Shown here one piece after another: positions 17,541 through 27,230 of a stretch of DNA of 64,000 nt. Each line of letters starts with the position of its first letter. The first letter of the stretch is position 1. The position numbers were made by a program, and so were the translations under genes. The notes below the pieces were generated by a model. That model was not told the DNA's origin. It did not search any database and saw only the letters and a list, made by a program, of their open reading frames with translations. The stretch lies in the NCBI GenBank assembly GCA_965603125.1, contig CBFDBU010000014.1:16919-80918 (forward strand), in the 5' to 3' direction. The stretch is from JAJRTA01 sp965603125 (GTDB lineage: Bacteria > Zixibacteria > MSB-5A5 > GN15 > FEB-12).

Positions 17541-17637
17541 CAACTAATGGTGGACGACAGAAGCGACCTAATATTCTGCATTCGATAATTCACCCGAGAT
17601 TTCAGTCCTCTCCAATTTACAGGCCAATGCCGGCAGG

Positions 17638-17808
17638 TAATGCCAACTCTTATCACCGTCCGCCATGTTTGTAATATATGATATTGGTGCTGCCAGGCGT
17701 CTCTGCCTGGCAGTAGCGCGAATCCATTGAGGCGTCGGGCAGAGACACCCGACGCCACCACTTTGAATGCCAACTTTTTTCACCGTCCGCTCCATTTCTA
17801 ATGTATAT
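17638..17808. repeat. Dispersed hairpin element, copy A (core), with 43-bp flanking direct repeat
   Basis: The core at 17684-17765 carries the same two hairpins as the copies at 27816 and 34085: TGCCAGGC-GTCTCT-GCCTGGCA and GGCGTCGGG-CAGAGACA-CCCGACGCC, whose loops contain GTCTCT and its complement AGAGAC. Unlike the other copies it lacks the TTGAAAAA terminal repeats. Instead it is bracketed by an imperfect direct duplication of about 43 bp (17638-17681 and 17766-17808), both beginning AATGCCAACT and containing TCACCGTCCGC. The second duplicate abuts the start of the DUF4159 gene. Confidence 0.75.
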
Positions 17809-17815
17809 TGTATAT

Positions 17816-18556
17816 ATGCGGGAAATTCTGCGGAAAGCCCCGGTAGCGGCGCTGCTTCTGGCGCTGATTATGGCCGCGTCGGGCAGTGCTCAGGAGGAAC
17901 CGACGCGGCGGCTGGTTGATGTTCTGTCTCAAGTATCGTCTTTATCTGACAACGACGCCCCGTCCGCGGTTACGGTGGCCAGGCTGCATTATTCCGGGGG
18001 CGGCGACTGGTACTGGGGGAGTTCGGCCATACCCAATTTCCTGAATTACGTCGCCCGGAACGCTGACTTCCCGGTGGACACTATCGAGCATCAGGTTACA
18101 ATCATGGACGCCGATCTGTTCAAGTACCCGTTCCTTTTTGCCACCGGGCACGGCGTGGTCAGTTTCTCCGCCGAGGAAAAGGAACGCCTTCGTCTCTATC
18201 TATCCGGGGGCGGCTTCCTCTTTGTCAATGATTCCTACGGGATGGATCGCACTTTCCGCAAGGAAATGACCGAGCTGTTCCCCGAACGGGAAGTCGTGGA
18301 ACTTCCGTTCGATCACGACCTTTACCACTGCTTCTACGATTTCCCCAACGGCCCGCCGAAAATCCACGAGCACGACAAAAAGCCGCCCCGGGGCTACGCC
18401 ATAATCCTTAACGGGCGGGTGGTGCTGTATTTTCTCGTGGAGTCCGATATCGGCGACGGCTGGGAGGACGCCCAGGTGCACAGTGACCCGCCCGAGAAAC
18501 GGGAACAAGCGTTGCGGATGGGCGTAAACATATTAGCTTATGCTCTGTTGTACTGA
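17816..18556 (+). CDS. DUF4159 exported protein
   Basis: A 246-residue protein with an N-terminal signal sequence (KAPVAALLLALIMAASGSAQ). The body matches the DUF4159 pattern: VARLHYSGGGDWYWG, FLFATGHGVVSFSAEE, RLYLSGGGFLFVNDSYGMD and ALRMGVNILAYALLY. Such domains have a glutamine-amidotransferase-like (ThuA-related) fold without an obvious active site. They are often encoded near MoxR/BatA-type and DUF4175-like genes, as here. An alternative ATG lies 15 bp upstream; neither has a Shine-Dalgarno. It starts immediately after the hairpin element and leads a probable operon with the next two genes. Confidence 0.8.
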   Translation: MREILRKAPVAALLLALIMAASGSAQEEPTRRLVDVLSQVSSLSDNDAPSAVTVARLHYSGGGDWYWGSSAIPNFLNYVARNADFPVDTIEHQVTIMDADLFKYPFLFATGHGVVSFSAEEKERLRLYLSGGGFLFVNDSYGMDRTFRKEMTELFPEREVVELPFDHDLYHCFYDFPNGPPKIHEHDKKPPRGYAIILNGRVVLYFLVESDIGDGWEDAQVHSDPPEKREQALRMGVNILAYALLY

Positions 18557-18580
18557 TACTGACCGCATGTTACTGTCGAT

Positions 18581-21500
18581 TTGAGGACCCGCCGTCGATA
18601 CAAGCACTACGAGTTCTCGCGGGAAGAAAGACGCATCGAATCGCTGACTGAGGAAAACACGGTGGCCATAGCGAAATCCAGCGCCGGGCTGATCAGCAGG
18701 CTGCGACTGACCCTGCTCAAACAGAGGTTAGTGTCCTTTGCGGCGGGTCTGGTCACGACGGCAGCGGCAATCCTGGCGACATGGATTGTCCTTTCGCTGC
18801 TGGCGAACGTTGTTATCCTTCCGGTCTGGTTGAAGCTGTCACTGCTGATCCTTTCGGCGGGTCTGGCGGTGTTTCTCTTCGCCGGTCATGCTCTGGCGCG
18901 GTTGTTTTACGGCAGCGTCGACGGCATGGCTGTCCGCCTGGAGCAATTGAATCCTGCTTTGAAAGGCCGCCTGGTGGCAGCCGTGCAGTTTGCCCGGATG
19001 CGGCAGACTCCCGGCTATTCCGCCGAACTGATGGCCCTGACCGAGCATCAGGCCCTCAAGTACGCCTCACTGGTCAACTTCGGGCGCGCCGTCAGCTTTT
19101 ACCCGGTGCTCAGAACCGGCCGCACGCTGGCGCTGGCGGCGGTTGTGGCCCTGGCACTTGTCCTGGTCGCTCCCGGGCTGTTTACTTATTCGTACGAGGT
19201 TTATTCCCACCCGACTACCGAGATCGCGCCCCCCTTAGGTTACGAGGTCTTCGCCTTTCCCGGCTCGGTCGAGTGGGTCAAGTATCGAGACATCGAGATC
19301 GGCGCGGTCATCGTTGGTGACCGGTTTCCTGAGACGGCGGTCATCCATCACCGCCTGGTCGGCGGCGACTGGCAGAGGTTGAAGATCGACCTAGCCAGGC
19401 TGCGACGCTCCCCATCCCCGGACGGCGATTCCCTGACGGTGTCAACCACGCTGCGGCAGATAAACAAGTCGTTCGACTACTACGTTGAAGCCGGCCGCAT
19501 CAGGACGGAGATACAACAGGTGGACGTTGTCGACCGTCCCCGCGTCAACGGCATCAAGCTGTCGATCTTCTACCCGGAATATACTGAGTTGCCGCCGACC
19601 GTTATCGATGAGAACAACGGTTCTTTCTCGGCGGTGGTGGGCAGCCGCGTCACCATGAAGGTGACCACCAATCTGCCGGTCCGTCATGCCGAACTGGTGT
19701 TTTCGGATTCCAGCCGTAGCCCCCTGGAAGTGACGGACAGATCGGCCGAGACCGCGTTTCGCATCGACAGTTCGCGCGCCTATTATATCCGGCTGACCGA
19801 TCACCTGGGCGAGGAGAACCCGGATCCGATTGAATACTACATCACCGCCGTTCCCGATGAGTACCCGGCGATTGACGTCCTCCGCCCGGGATTTGACGTC
19901 AACCTGGGGGACGATATGATCCTGCCGCTGAAAGTGCGCATATTCGACGATTACGGTTTCTCCTCGCTGGCGCTGAAGTATCAAGTCTATTCCCAGACGC
20001 GACCACCGGAGGAACACGTCGCCATCCTTCATTTTTCCGACCGCATCAAAACCGAGGGTGAGGTGGAGTTCAACTGGGATATCGACCGCCTCAACCTTTT
20101 CCCGGGTGACTACGTGACCTACCTGTTCGAGGTGGCCGACAATGACCGCATATCCGGGCCGAAAGTGACCCACTCGCGGCAGTTTGTCGCGCGTCTTCCG
20201 TCGCTCGAAGAGATCATAGCGGAAGTCGAGGGAACAAGCGCCCGGCAGGTGCGGCGCACCGAGGAACTGCTCCGCACGGGCAGGGAAGTGGCCGACCGGC
20301 TCAAGAACGTGAGCCGGAAACTACAGGCGCAGCAGAAGGACTTTCCCAAGGCCGACTGGCAACATCAAAAGGAACTCTCGACGGTTACCAAGAAAAACGC
20401 CGAGTTGGTCGAAAAGATCGAGAAGTCGGCCGAGCAGATGGAGAAGGCCATCGACAAGCTGGCGGAGAGCTCCCTTATGAACCGGCAAATCCTCGAAAAG
20501 CTGGTTCAGATCCAGAAGCTGTTCGAGGAAGTGGCCACCCCCCAGATGAAGGAGGCTCAGCGGAAGCTCATGGAAGCCCTCAAGAGCATGGACCGCGAGG
20601 CCCTGGAAAAGGCGATCAGTGATTACCAGATGTCGATGGAAGAGCTGCTCGAACGCCTCGAGAGAACGCTGGCCCTGCTCAAAAAGTTGCAATTGGAACA
20701 GAAGATGGAGGCCATGATTCGTCAGGCGGAGGAACTTGCGAGGAAGCAGGAGTCGGTCAACCAGAAGACCGACTCCACCGGCAAGGATCAGCTTCCTGGG
20801 CTCAGTGACAAGGAGGATGAGATCCAATCGTCGCTTCTGGATCTCAAGAATGAGGTCAAAGAACTGGAGAACCTTGCCCAGGAGGCCCGCATGAGCCGGT
20901 CACCGGAGCTTCAGAAGTTCTCGAAGGCGCTCACGGAGACCGACGCCGACAACGACATGCGGGAGATGTCGCAGGCGCTCAAGGAAAAACAAAAGGAGCA
21001 GGCCGCAGATCAAGGCAGGGAGGCTCTCTCGAAGCTGCTTGAGATGCTTGATGAGATGCAGCAGCAATTGGCCGCCATGCAGGGCGAGGACGAGAGCGAG
21101 GTCGAGAAGGCGATGCGGATGGCGCTTGAAGACTGCAACTACCTGTCACAGAACCAGGAGCAGCTTCACGACGAGGCGTCTTTAATCGACCCGCAATCGG
21201 TCGTGCTGCGCGACATGGCGGCGGCCCAGCAGGATTTGCAGAGCGCCTGCAACGGGCTGAAACAACGTGTCTCCGAGCTGGGCAAGCAAACGCCGTTTGT
21301 CGCCGCTGAGTTGCAGTCGCTTGTGCAACAGGCCACCCGGCGCATGGATCTGGCCACCCAGGGATTCGAGTGCAAGAAGGGGGGACAGGCTACCCGGGAA
21401 CAGCGCGAAGCAATGGTCAATCTCAATCGGGCGGCGATCCGGCTGATGGAGTCGATCCAGCAGCAGAACCAGTGCAAGAAGGGTGGTAACTGCGACAAGA

Positions 21501-22090
21501 ATATCAACAAACTCCAGTCGCTATGTGATAAACAGAGCAGCCTTAACCGGAAGACGCAGCGCGAGTGCTCAAAACCGGGCGGCGAGGAAAATCCCAGGTT
21601 TGGCGAGCAGGGAAGACAAACTCTGCAGCGGCTGGCCGGTGAGCAGGAAGCCGTCCGCAAGTCCCTGGAACAGATCAGCGAGGAATTCGGCGATTCGCGG
21701 CAAATCCTCGGCCGTCTCGATGATATTGCCGCCGATATGAAGAAGGTCGAGGAAGAACTGGCCGGCGGTGACGCCGGCCTTCAGACCACCGAACGACAGT
21801 TGAAAATATACTCGCGTATGCTGGAAGCATCCCGCTCACTCCAGAGGCGCGATTTCACCGAGCAGCGAAAGGCCGTCACCGCCACCTCGGACATCTTCCA
21901 CCTTCCACCGGGCCTCTCGGCCGACTTTCGGGACGATCGCGTTAAGTTAGAGGACAGACTGCGCCGCTACCTTTCCGACGAGTATCCCCCTCAGTATGAA
22001 GAGCAGATCAAAGCTTATTTCAAGGCGCTGCTTCAAATCGAGTCGCACCCCGGGAACACCCCGCCGTCAGTGGAGTCCGCCCGGCCATGA
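18581..22090 (+). CDS. Large DUF4175-like membrane and coiled-coil protein
   Basis: A 1169-residue protein. The N-terminus has two or three membrane helices in residues 48-110 (VTTAAAILATWIVLSLLA, then LSLLILSAGLAVFLFAGHAL) and another near 185-205. A beta-rich periplasmic region of Ig-like character follows (about 210-535). From about 540 to 1100 it is almost uninterrupted coiled coil, rich in Gln, Glu and Lys, with EMLDEMQQQLAAMQGEDESE, and a Cys-containing segment (CKKGGNCDKNINKLQSLCDK). The layout matches DUF4175-type proteins associated with DUF4159. Start: TTG 18581; a GTG at 18662 with GAGG upstream is an alternative. It overlaps the next gene by 4 bp. Its role is unknown, possibly envelope scaffolding. 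Confidence 0.75.
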   Translation: MRTRRRYKHYEFSREERRIESLTEENTVAIAKSSAGLISRLRLTLLKQRLVSFAAGLVTTAAAILATWIVLSLLANVVILPVWLKLSLLILSAGLAVFLFAGHALARLFYGSVDGMAVRLEQLNPALKGRLVAAVQFARMRQTPGYSAELMALTEHQALKYASLVNFGRAVSFYPVLRTGRTLALAAVVALALVLVAPGLFTYSYEVYSHPTTEIAPPLGYEVFAFPGSVEWVKYRDIEIGAVIVGDRFPETAVIHHRLVGGDWQRLKIDLARLRRSPSPDGDSLTVSTTLRQINKSFDYYVEAGRIRTEIQQVDVVDRPRVNGIKLSIFYPEYTELPPTVIDENNGSFSAVVGSRVTMKVTTNLPVRHAELVFSDSSRSPLEVTDRSAETAFRIDSSRAYYIRLTDHLGEENPDPIEYYITAVPDEYPAIDVLRPGFDVNLGDDMILPLKVRIFDDYGFSSLALKYQVYSQTRPPEEHVAILHFSDRIKTEGEVEFNWDIDRLNLFPGDYVTYLFEVADNDRISGPKVTHSRQFVARLPSLEEIIAEVEGTSARQVRRTEELLRTGREVADRLKNVSRKLQAQQKDFPKADWQHQKELSTVTKKNAELVEKIEKSAEQMEKAIDKLAESSLMNRQILEKLVQIQKLFEEVATPQMKEAQRKLMEALKSMDREALEKAISDYQMSMEELLERLERTLALLKKLQLEQKMEAMIRQAEELARKQESVNQKTDSTGKDQLPGLSDKEDEIQSSLLDLKNEVKELENLAQEARMSRSPELQKFSKALTETDADNDMREMSQALKEKQKEQAADQGREALSKLLEMLDEMQQQLAAMQGEDESEVEKAMRMALEDCNYLSQNQEQLHDEASLIDPQSVVLRDMAAAQQDLQSACNGLKQRVSELGKQTPFVAAELQSLVQQATRRMDLATQGFECKKGGQATREQREAMVNLNRAAIRLMESIQQQNQCKKGGNCDKNINKLQSLCDKQSSLNRKTQRECSKPGGEENPRFGEQGRQTLQRLAGEQEAVRKSLEQISEEFGDSRQILGRLDDIAADMKKVEEELAGGDAGLQTTERQLKIYSRMLEASRSLQRRDFTEQRKAVTATSDIFHLPPGLSADFRDDRVKLEDRLRRYLSDEYPPQYEEQIKAYFKALLQIESHPGNTPPSVESARP

Positions 22091-23931
22091 ACCGATATGC
22101 CACCCTGGCGCTGTTTTTCGTGTGGTCGATAACATGTGCCTGCTGCGGGTCTGCCCGGGCTGAAGACCGGCCCGAGGCTGTCCCGGTAATTCACGAAAAG
22201 GCAGCCAATCCCGAGAGTTTCAATGCCGGTCTCAAGTTCGCCCGCAGGCTGATGAAGCACAGTGATTATTTCGGCGCCGCTTCTCTCCTTGAGACCCTCT
22301 ATCCCACATACCCGGACAACCTGAGTCTCTACCGGTTGCTCAAAGAGTGTTACCGGAAGCTCGACCAGCACGGGAAGTGGGAGGAACTGACGCGCCGCGC
22401 TCTCGGGCGCCATCCTGACAATTATAGCATCCGCATGGATCTGGGGCTGGTGCTGACCAGACAGCAACGGTTTGACGAAGGACTTGAGGCCTACCTGAAG
22501 GCGATCACACTGGCGCGTGCGGATGCCCAGTACCTGGCCGTGATACGGAGTATGATGGAAGTGGGATTGGAGTCCGAGGCGCTTGCGGCCCTCGACTCTC
22601 TCGGCGAGAGTTTCCGGGACAAGGCGGCCTTTGCCTTGCAGCGGGGAATAATTTTAGGGAAACTAAAGGCCTATGACAATGCTGCCGGGCAGTTCTTCTC
22701 GGTGTTGGATGACACCAGCAGCAGCGGCAAAGAGGCGGAAAAGAGGCTTCTGGACCTGCTTGAGTTTGAGGAGTCGTCGCCCGACGCCGAAAAGGTGCTG
22801 CTACAGATGCTTGCGACCCAGGCAAACACCAGGGCTCTGAAGCTTCTGACCCACCATTATGTCAAGTCCGGTCGCCTTGATCGCGCTCTTGAGTTCGCAG
22901 TCCTGCAGGACTCCCTTGAAGGCGCTGAGGGCATATCGCTGGTTTTTCTGATGCGCACCTGCCGTGAACGCAAGCTCTATGAAGAGGCGGCGCGGATGGG
23001 TGAGTATATAATTGAGCGCTATCGGAAAAGTCCCGCCCTTGCCGAGGCGTACTTCATGTACGGCGAAGCGCTCACCCGACTGGGGCGATTCGACGATGCC
23101 ATCTCCGTCTACGATTCGATCGTGGCCCGGTTCCCCCGCCTTCAGGAAAAGGGCGAAGCCCTCTTCCACATCGGCAACATACAGCTTGAGTACCTCTGCG
23201 ACTACTCGGCCGCCCTGATCTGCTTCGACTCGGTTCTGATATACTACCCGAAAGGGACCGGCCCGCTGCGATCCAGTCTGGCGATTCCCCATTGCTATCT
23301 GCGCCGGGGAGACCTCGACGAAGCGGCCGACCGGTTCACGCAACTGGCCGGGAAGCAGTGGCATGAAGATGTTGCCGAAAAGATCGATTTCTATCTGGCC
23401 TTGCTTGAGTTCTGCCGAAAGAACTTCGATTCCAGCCGGGTGGCGTTCCACCGTCTCATGGTTGACTATCCGCGCGGCTTCTACGTGAACGACGCCATGC
23501 AGTACCTGATGGTGATGGACAAGGCGAAAGGCGCTTCCGATGATGTGCTGGGAGAGTATGCCCGGGCCGTCCTGTTTGAACAGCGCCGCCTGCCGGACTC
23601 GGTAGTAGCCACATTGACTGCGGTCGCCGGCAACCAGAACAAGGCGCTGGCCGACGCGGCCCTCTTCCGCCTGTCCCAGGTAAGCCTGGAGCGGGACGAC
23701 TCGCTGGGGACGCTGGAGTATATTGAGAGGTTGGTCGGTGAGTTCCCGGAATCATACTACGTGCCGTTTGGTCTGAAGACCAAGGCCGACCTGTATCTCG
23801 CTCGGCCCGGAAAGCTCGACGAGGCCAGGGCCATCTACCGTCAGCTCCTGGAGGAGTATGCTGATTACCCCTTCAGTTCCGAGATCCGCAAGAAACTCCG
23901 CGAACTCGAGATTGACCGGAGTGTCGGTTAA
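22087..23931 (+). CDS. Exported TPR-repeat protein
   Basis: A 614-residue tetratricopeptide protein. The signal peptide (ATLALFFVWSITCACCGSA) contains Cys residues near the cleavage region, so it may be a lipoprotein. TPR-like helical pairs occupy most of the length, for example YGEALTRLGRFDDAISVYDS and FHIGNIQLEYLCDYSAALIC. The start overlaps the preceding gene by 4 bp (ATGA), placing it third in the DUF4159 operon, probably as a periplasmic adaptor. Its stop is interleaved with the stop of the convergent small gene (a shared TTAA). Confidence 0.8.
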   Translation: MNRYATLALFFVWSITCACCGSARAEDRPEAVPVIHEKAANPESFNAGLKFARRLMKHSDYFGAASLLETLYPTYPDNLSLYRLLKECYRKLDQHGKWEELTRRALGRHPDNYSIRMDLGLVLTRQQRFDEGLEAYLKAITLARADAQYLAVIRSMMEVGLESEALAALDSLGESFRDKAAFALQRGIILGKLKAYDNAAGQFFSVLDDTSSSGKEAEKRLLDLLEFEESSPDAEKVLLQMLATQANTRALKLLTHHYVKSGRLDRALEFAVLQDSLEGAEGISLVFLMRTCRERKLYEEAARMGEYIIERYRKSPALAEAYFMYGEALTRLGRFDDAISVYDSIVARFPRLQEKGEALFHIGNIQLEYLCDYSAALICFDSVLIYYPKGTGPLRSSLAIPHCYLRRGDLDEAADRFTQLAGKQWHEDVAEKIDFYLALLEFCRKNFDSSRVAFHRLMVDYPRGFYVNDAMQYLMVMDKAKGASDDVLGEYARAVLFEQRRLPDSVVATLTAVAGNQNKALADAALFRLSQVSLERDDSLGTLEYIERLVGEFPESYYVPFGLKTKADLYLARPGKLDEARAIYRQLLEEYADYPFSSEIRKKLRELEIDRSVG

Positions 23932-24176
23932 AACTCGGCCAGTTTCTTCTGGCCTTCCTGGAGCGCGCGCACCTGGCGCTCCAGGCTGAAGATCCGCTCC
24001 TCGTAGTTTTCGATCTTCTTGGTCTTCATCTTGGTCGTGGTACGGATCAACAATCCCAGTGAGATCAGCAGAAACAGCACCGAGTTGGCGGTTCTGAAAA
24101 TCTCCCCCATGTTGAAGATAGAATCGATAAAAGCCGCAATGCCCAAGATGAAAAGGACGGCACACCAGATAAACAT
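23928..24176 (-). CDS. Small membrane protein with C-terminal coiled coil
   Basis: An 82-residue protein of unknown function. ATG 24174-24176 is preceded by AGGAGG at ideal spacing. Two hydrophobic helices (FIWCAVLFILGIAAFIDSIF and SVLFLLISLGLLI) are followed by a charged coiled-coil tail (IENYEERIFSLERQVRALQE). The arrangement suggests a small inner-membrane protein with a cytoplasmic helix. Its 3' end overlaps that of the TPR gene by 4 bp, convergently. Confidence 0.7.
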   Translation of the reverse strand: MFIWCAVLFILGIAAFIDSIFNMGEIFRTANSVLFLLISLGLLIRTTTKMKTKKIENYEERIFSLERQVRALQEGQKKLAEF

Positions 24177-24329
24177 GTCATTCCTCCTGCTTGTTGCGGC
24201 GAGCAAGGCGCCCGCCGAGATTGTGCTGTTGTTTTCCTGACGCTCGTGTTATATTCTGATCCGGTTGTCAAAAAAACGGACAGCCATCTTGATTATCGGT
24301 ATAACTCCTGATGGCTTAAGGAGGTAGTT

Positions 24330-27110
24330 TTGACCCAGAAGTCAGTCCCGGACCGCCGGACATTCGACAGAACCAATGCCTGGCTGGCCATCGGTGTCCT
24401 TCTCGTATCGTTTGTCTTCTACGCCCTGACCGTGATGCACAGCTTCTCTTTCTGGGACTGTGGTGAGTTCGTTGCCTGCGCCTATACTCTCGGTATCCCC
24501 CATCCACCAGGAACCCCGCTGTTTGTTCTCATCGGCCGGATCTTCAGCATGATACCGTTTGTCGAAGATATCTCTTATCGCATCAACTATCTCTCGGTGA
24601 TTTCATCGGCTTTCACGGCCATGTTTTCCTATCTCCTGATCGTGAGAGTGGTAGGGTACTTCTTTCCCGCCTCGGAACGGGATTCCCGTCCGAATCGTTT
24701 TATTGCCTACGTGGGCGGAGTGGCCGGCGGCTTGTTTGTCGCCTTTTCCCGCACCAACTGGGCGAACTCGGTCGAGGCTGAGGTCTACGGGCTGGCCCTG
24801 GCCCTGTCGGTAGCGATTGTCTGGCTGACCCTGAGGTATTTCGAACAGCGCGGGACCTCGACCGCCAGCAAAACCATGGTCCTGGTGTTCTTCTTAGCTA
24901 CACTGGGGATCGGCGTTCACATGACTGTCTTTCTGGTGGTGCCGATCTGCGCCATATTCTTCATCCTGAAGAAAGACGCCACCCAGAGAGACTGGCTGTA
25001 CATGTGCGGGTTCCTCATCCTGGAACTTCTCTTTATCATACTCTTCAGCAACGGACGCGGTGGCGGCGGAGCCTTTTATGCCGTTTCCGGTCTCCTGGGA
25101 GTCCTTCTGCTGGTCACGTTGTACCGCCGGATCAACTGGGCGATACTGCTCGCCATTGCTTCCGTATCGACGGTCATGATCCAGTTCACGCTATACGAGA
25201 AAGCGACCGTCGGCACAGTGGTGGTGTTGCTCCTGCTGGCCGTGCTGTCGAAAAGACAGGGATGGAACCTGCAGTGGAAGAACGGGCTGGCGGTTGTGGT
25301 ACTGGCCTTTCTGGGAATGTCGATCCACGGCTACATACCTATCCGGTCTTCGCTCAACCCACGCATCGACGAGAACAACCCTTCCCGGGACTGGCGGACG
25401 TTTGAGAATTTCCTGGATCGTAAGCAGTACCAGCAGATTTCAATGGTGGATCGGATGTTCCAGCGGCGAGCCAAGTGGTCGAACCAGTTCGGTCGCCATC
25501 CGCACATGGGCTACTGGTCCTATTTTGAGGAGCAGTATTCAAAGGCCGGGTGGTTCGTACCCTTTTTCCTGCTTGGAATGATCGGAATGATAGCGGCCAT
25601 AAGAAAGCGGCTCGAGATCGGACTTCCCTTCTTCACGCTTTTCTTAGTGTGCTCTATCGGTCTTATCCTGTACATGAATTTCGCAGACGGCACCAAGTAC
25701 AGTTTCCAGACCGGTGACGCCTATTTAGAGGTGCGTAACCGTGATTACTTCTTCACGCCCGCCTTCGTCTTCTTCGGCATCGCTATGGGCATGGGTGTCT
25801 CGGCGGTCATGCAATTCCTCAGAGACCGCCTGGCGGCCGCCAACCCCGCCCGGCAGCAGTTGGTGCTGGCGGTCTCGGCCGTGCTGGTACTCCTGCCCAT
25901 CGTGACCATAGCGCACAACTACCACGCCAGCGACCGTTCCAAGAACGTCATCCCGTACCTCTATGCAGCCAACATCCTGGACACATGCGAACCCAACGCG
26001 GTGCTCTTCACATCCGGCGATAACGACACCTTCCCCCTGTGGTGTATCCAGGAGGTGTACGGCTATCGGCTTGACGTGCGCGTCGTGAATCTTTCCCTCC
26101 TGAACACGGACTGGTACACGGAGCAGATGAAAAACCGCTACGGGGTGCCGATATCGCTTACCGACGAACAGATACTGTGGCACCCCTACGAGGTGGTGCC
26201 CGGCGTTGAGGGCAACCGTCCGCTCAAGAGGTTCCACGACCGCGCGCGCAAACGGCAAACCTACCTGCAGCCCGCCCCATACGGGGATCGGATTGTGAAA
26301 GTCCAGGACATGATGATGGATGAGATCGTCTGGGAAAGCACGTACAAGGAAGGCGACAGTCTCAAGCTGAAACAGCCCATATACTTCAGTTCGCCGCCTT
26401 ACGCCGAGTCGCCGCTGAAACTGCGCGAGCATACTTATTCAGTCGGAGTCCTGCACAAGCTGGACTGGCATCCCCCGGATCGCCCGGTCGATCGTGAGAA
26501 GGGATACGATCTGTTCATGAATAAGTACCGGTACGACGGTTACGAGAATTCCGAAGTGTGGCGTGATGAAAACGCCACCGGTGTCTTTGTGACGATCGGT
26601 ATGAACTCCACGCGCGTTTTTGACGAGTTGATCGCCGCCGGAGACGAGGAGAGAGCCGTTGAACTGGCTAAGAAGATGGTCGAAGTATACCCTGAGTACT
26701 GGCAGAGTTATCTGCTGCTGGTGGAACGCTATGACAACAGCGGAGACAGCGCCGAATCCGAACAGCTCTGGACTCAACTGCACGACAGCCTCACGTCCTT
26801 CCTTGAATCAAACCCCGGGAACCTGTTCTATCGCCAGGATCTCGGTCTCACCAAAGTACAATTGGGCCGGAGGCGTGAAGATTCCAGCATGATCGACGAA
26901 GGCGTCGAACTGGCCCTTGAGGCGTTCGAGGGCAACCGAAATTCCAGTTACGCCTTCCGCAAACTGGTGACGGTTCTGACACGTACCGGGAGGTATGGCG
27001 ATGTTCAGAAAGTGATGGATCAGTATGCCGAGTACAAGATAAACCAGAACGACGGGTTTTATCAGCAGCTTCGCGGCTATTCGAGACCGGCGGGAACTTC
27101 CTCCCCGTAA
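24330..27110 (+). CDS. DUF2723 (TMEM260-like) multi-pass membrane protein
   Basis: A 926-residue protein starting at TTG 24330 behind AAGGAGG (24318-24324). About ten membrane helices precede a long periplasmic C-terminal part. The N-terminal signature SFSFWDCGEFVACAYTLGIP followed by HPPGTPLFVLIGRIFS is diagnostic of DUF2723, a GT-C type family whose eukaryotic member TMEM260 is a protein O-mannosyltransferase. By analogy it may transfer sugars to exported proteins (inference). The C-terminal 150 residues (EERAVELAKKMVEVYPEYWQ and on) look TPR-like. A strong terminator follows. Confidence 0.85.
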   Translation: MTQKSVPDRRTFDRTNAWLAIGVLLVSFVFYALTVMHSFSFWDCGEFVACAYTLGIPHPPGTPLFVLIGRIFSMIPFVEDISYRINYLSVISSAFTAMFSYLLIVRVVGYFFPASERDSRPNRFIAYVGGVAGGLFVAFSRTNWANSVEAEVYGLALALSVAIVWLTLRYFEQRGTSTASKTMVLVFFLATLGIGVHMTVFLVVPICAIFFILKKDATQRDWLYMCGFLILELLFIILFSNGRGGGGAFYAVSGLLGVLLLVTLYRRINWAILLAIASVSTVMIQFTLYEKATVGTVVVLLLLAVLSKRQGWNLQWKNGLAVVVLAFLGMSIHGYIPIRSSLNPRIDENNPSRDWRTFENFLDRKQYQQISMVDRMFQRRAKWSNQFGRHPHMGYWSYFEEQYSKAGWFVPFFLLGMIGMIAAIRKRLEIGLPFFTLFLVCSIGLILYMNFADGTKYSFQTGDAYLEVRNRDYFFTPAFVFFGIAMGMGVSAVMQFLRDRLAAANPARQQLVLAVSAVLVLLPIVTIAHNYHASDRSKNVIPYLYAANILDTCEPNAVLFTSGDNDTFPLWCIQEVYGYRLDVRVVNLSLLNTDWYTEQMKNRYGVPISLTDEQILWHPYEVVPGVEGNRPLKRFHDRARKRQTYLQPAPYGDRIVKVQDMMMDEIVWESTYKEGDSLKLKQPIYFSSPPYAESPLKLREHTYSVGVLHKLDWHPPDRPVDREKGYDLFMNKYRYDGYENSEVWRDENATGVFVTIGMNSTRVFDELIAAGDEERAVELAKKMVEVYPEYWQSYLLLVERYDNSGDSAESEQLWTQLHDSLTSFLESNPGNLFYRQDLGLTKVQLGRRREDSSMIDEGVELALEAFEGNRNSSYAFRKLVTVLTRTGRYGDVQKVMDQYAEYKINQNDGFYQQLRGYSRPAGTSSP

Positions 27111-27148
27111 GCCGGGTGTGCGAATTGAGCCTCCTGCCGAGGAGACTG

Positions 27149-27180
27149 CCCCCGCCCACGTACCCGGGCGGGGGTTCTTG
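27149..27180 (+). terminator. Terminator after the DUF2723 gene
   Basis: CCCCCGCCC (27149-27157) and GGGCGGGGG (27166-27174) form a 9-bp GC stem followed by TTCTTGTTATT. It lies 39 bp past the stop codon. Confidence 0.7.
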
Positions 27181-27230
27181 TTATTGCGCGAGAACGGCAG
27201 GCCGAATCCGGGCCGCCTGCGGTTGGTCGT

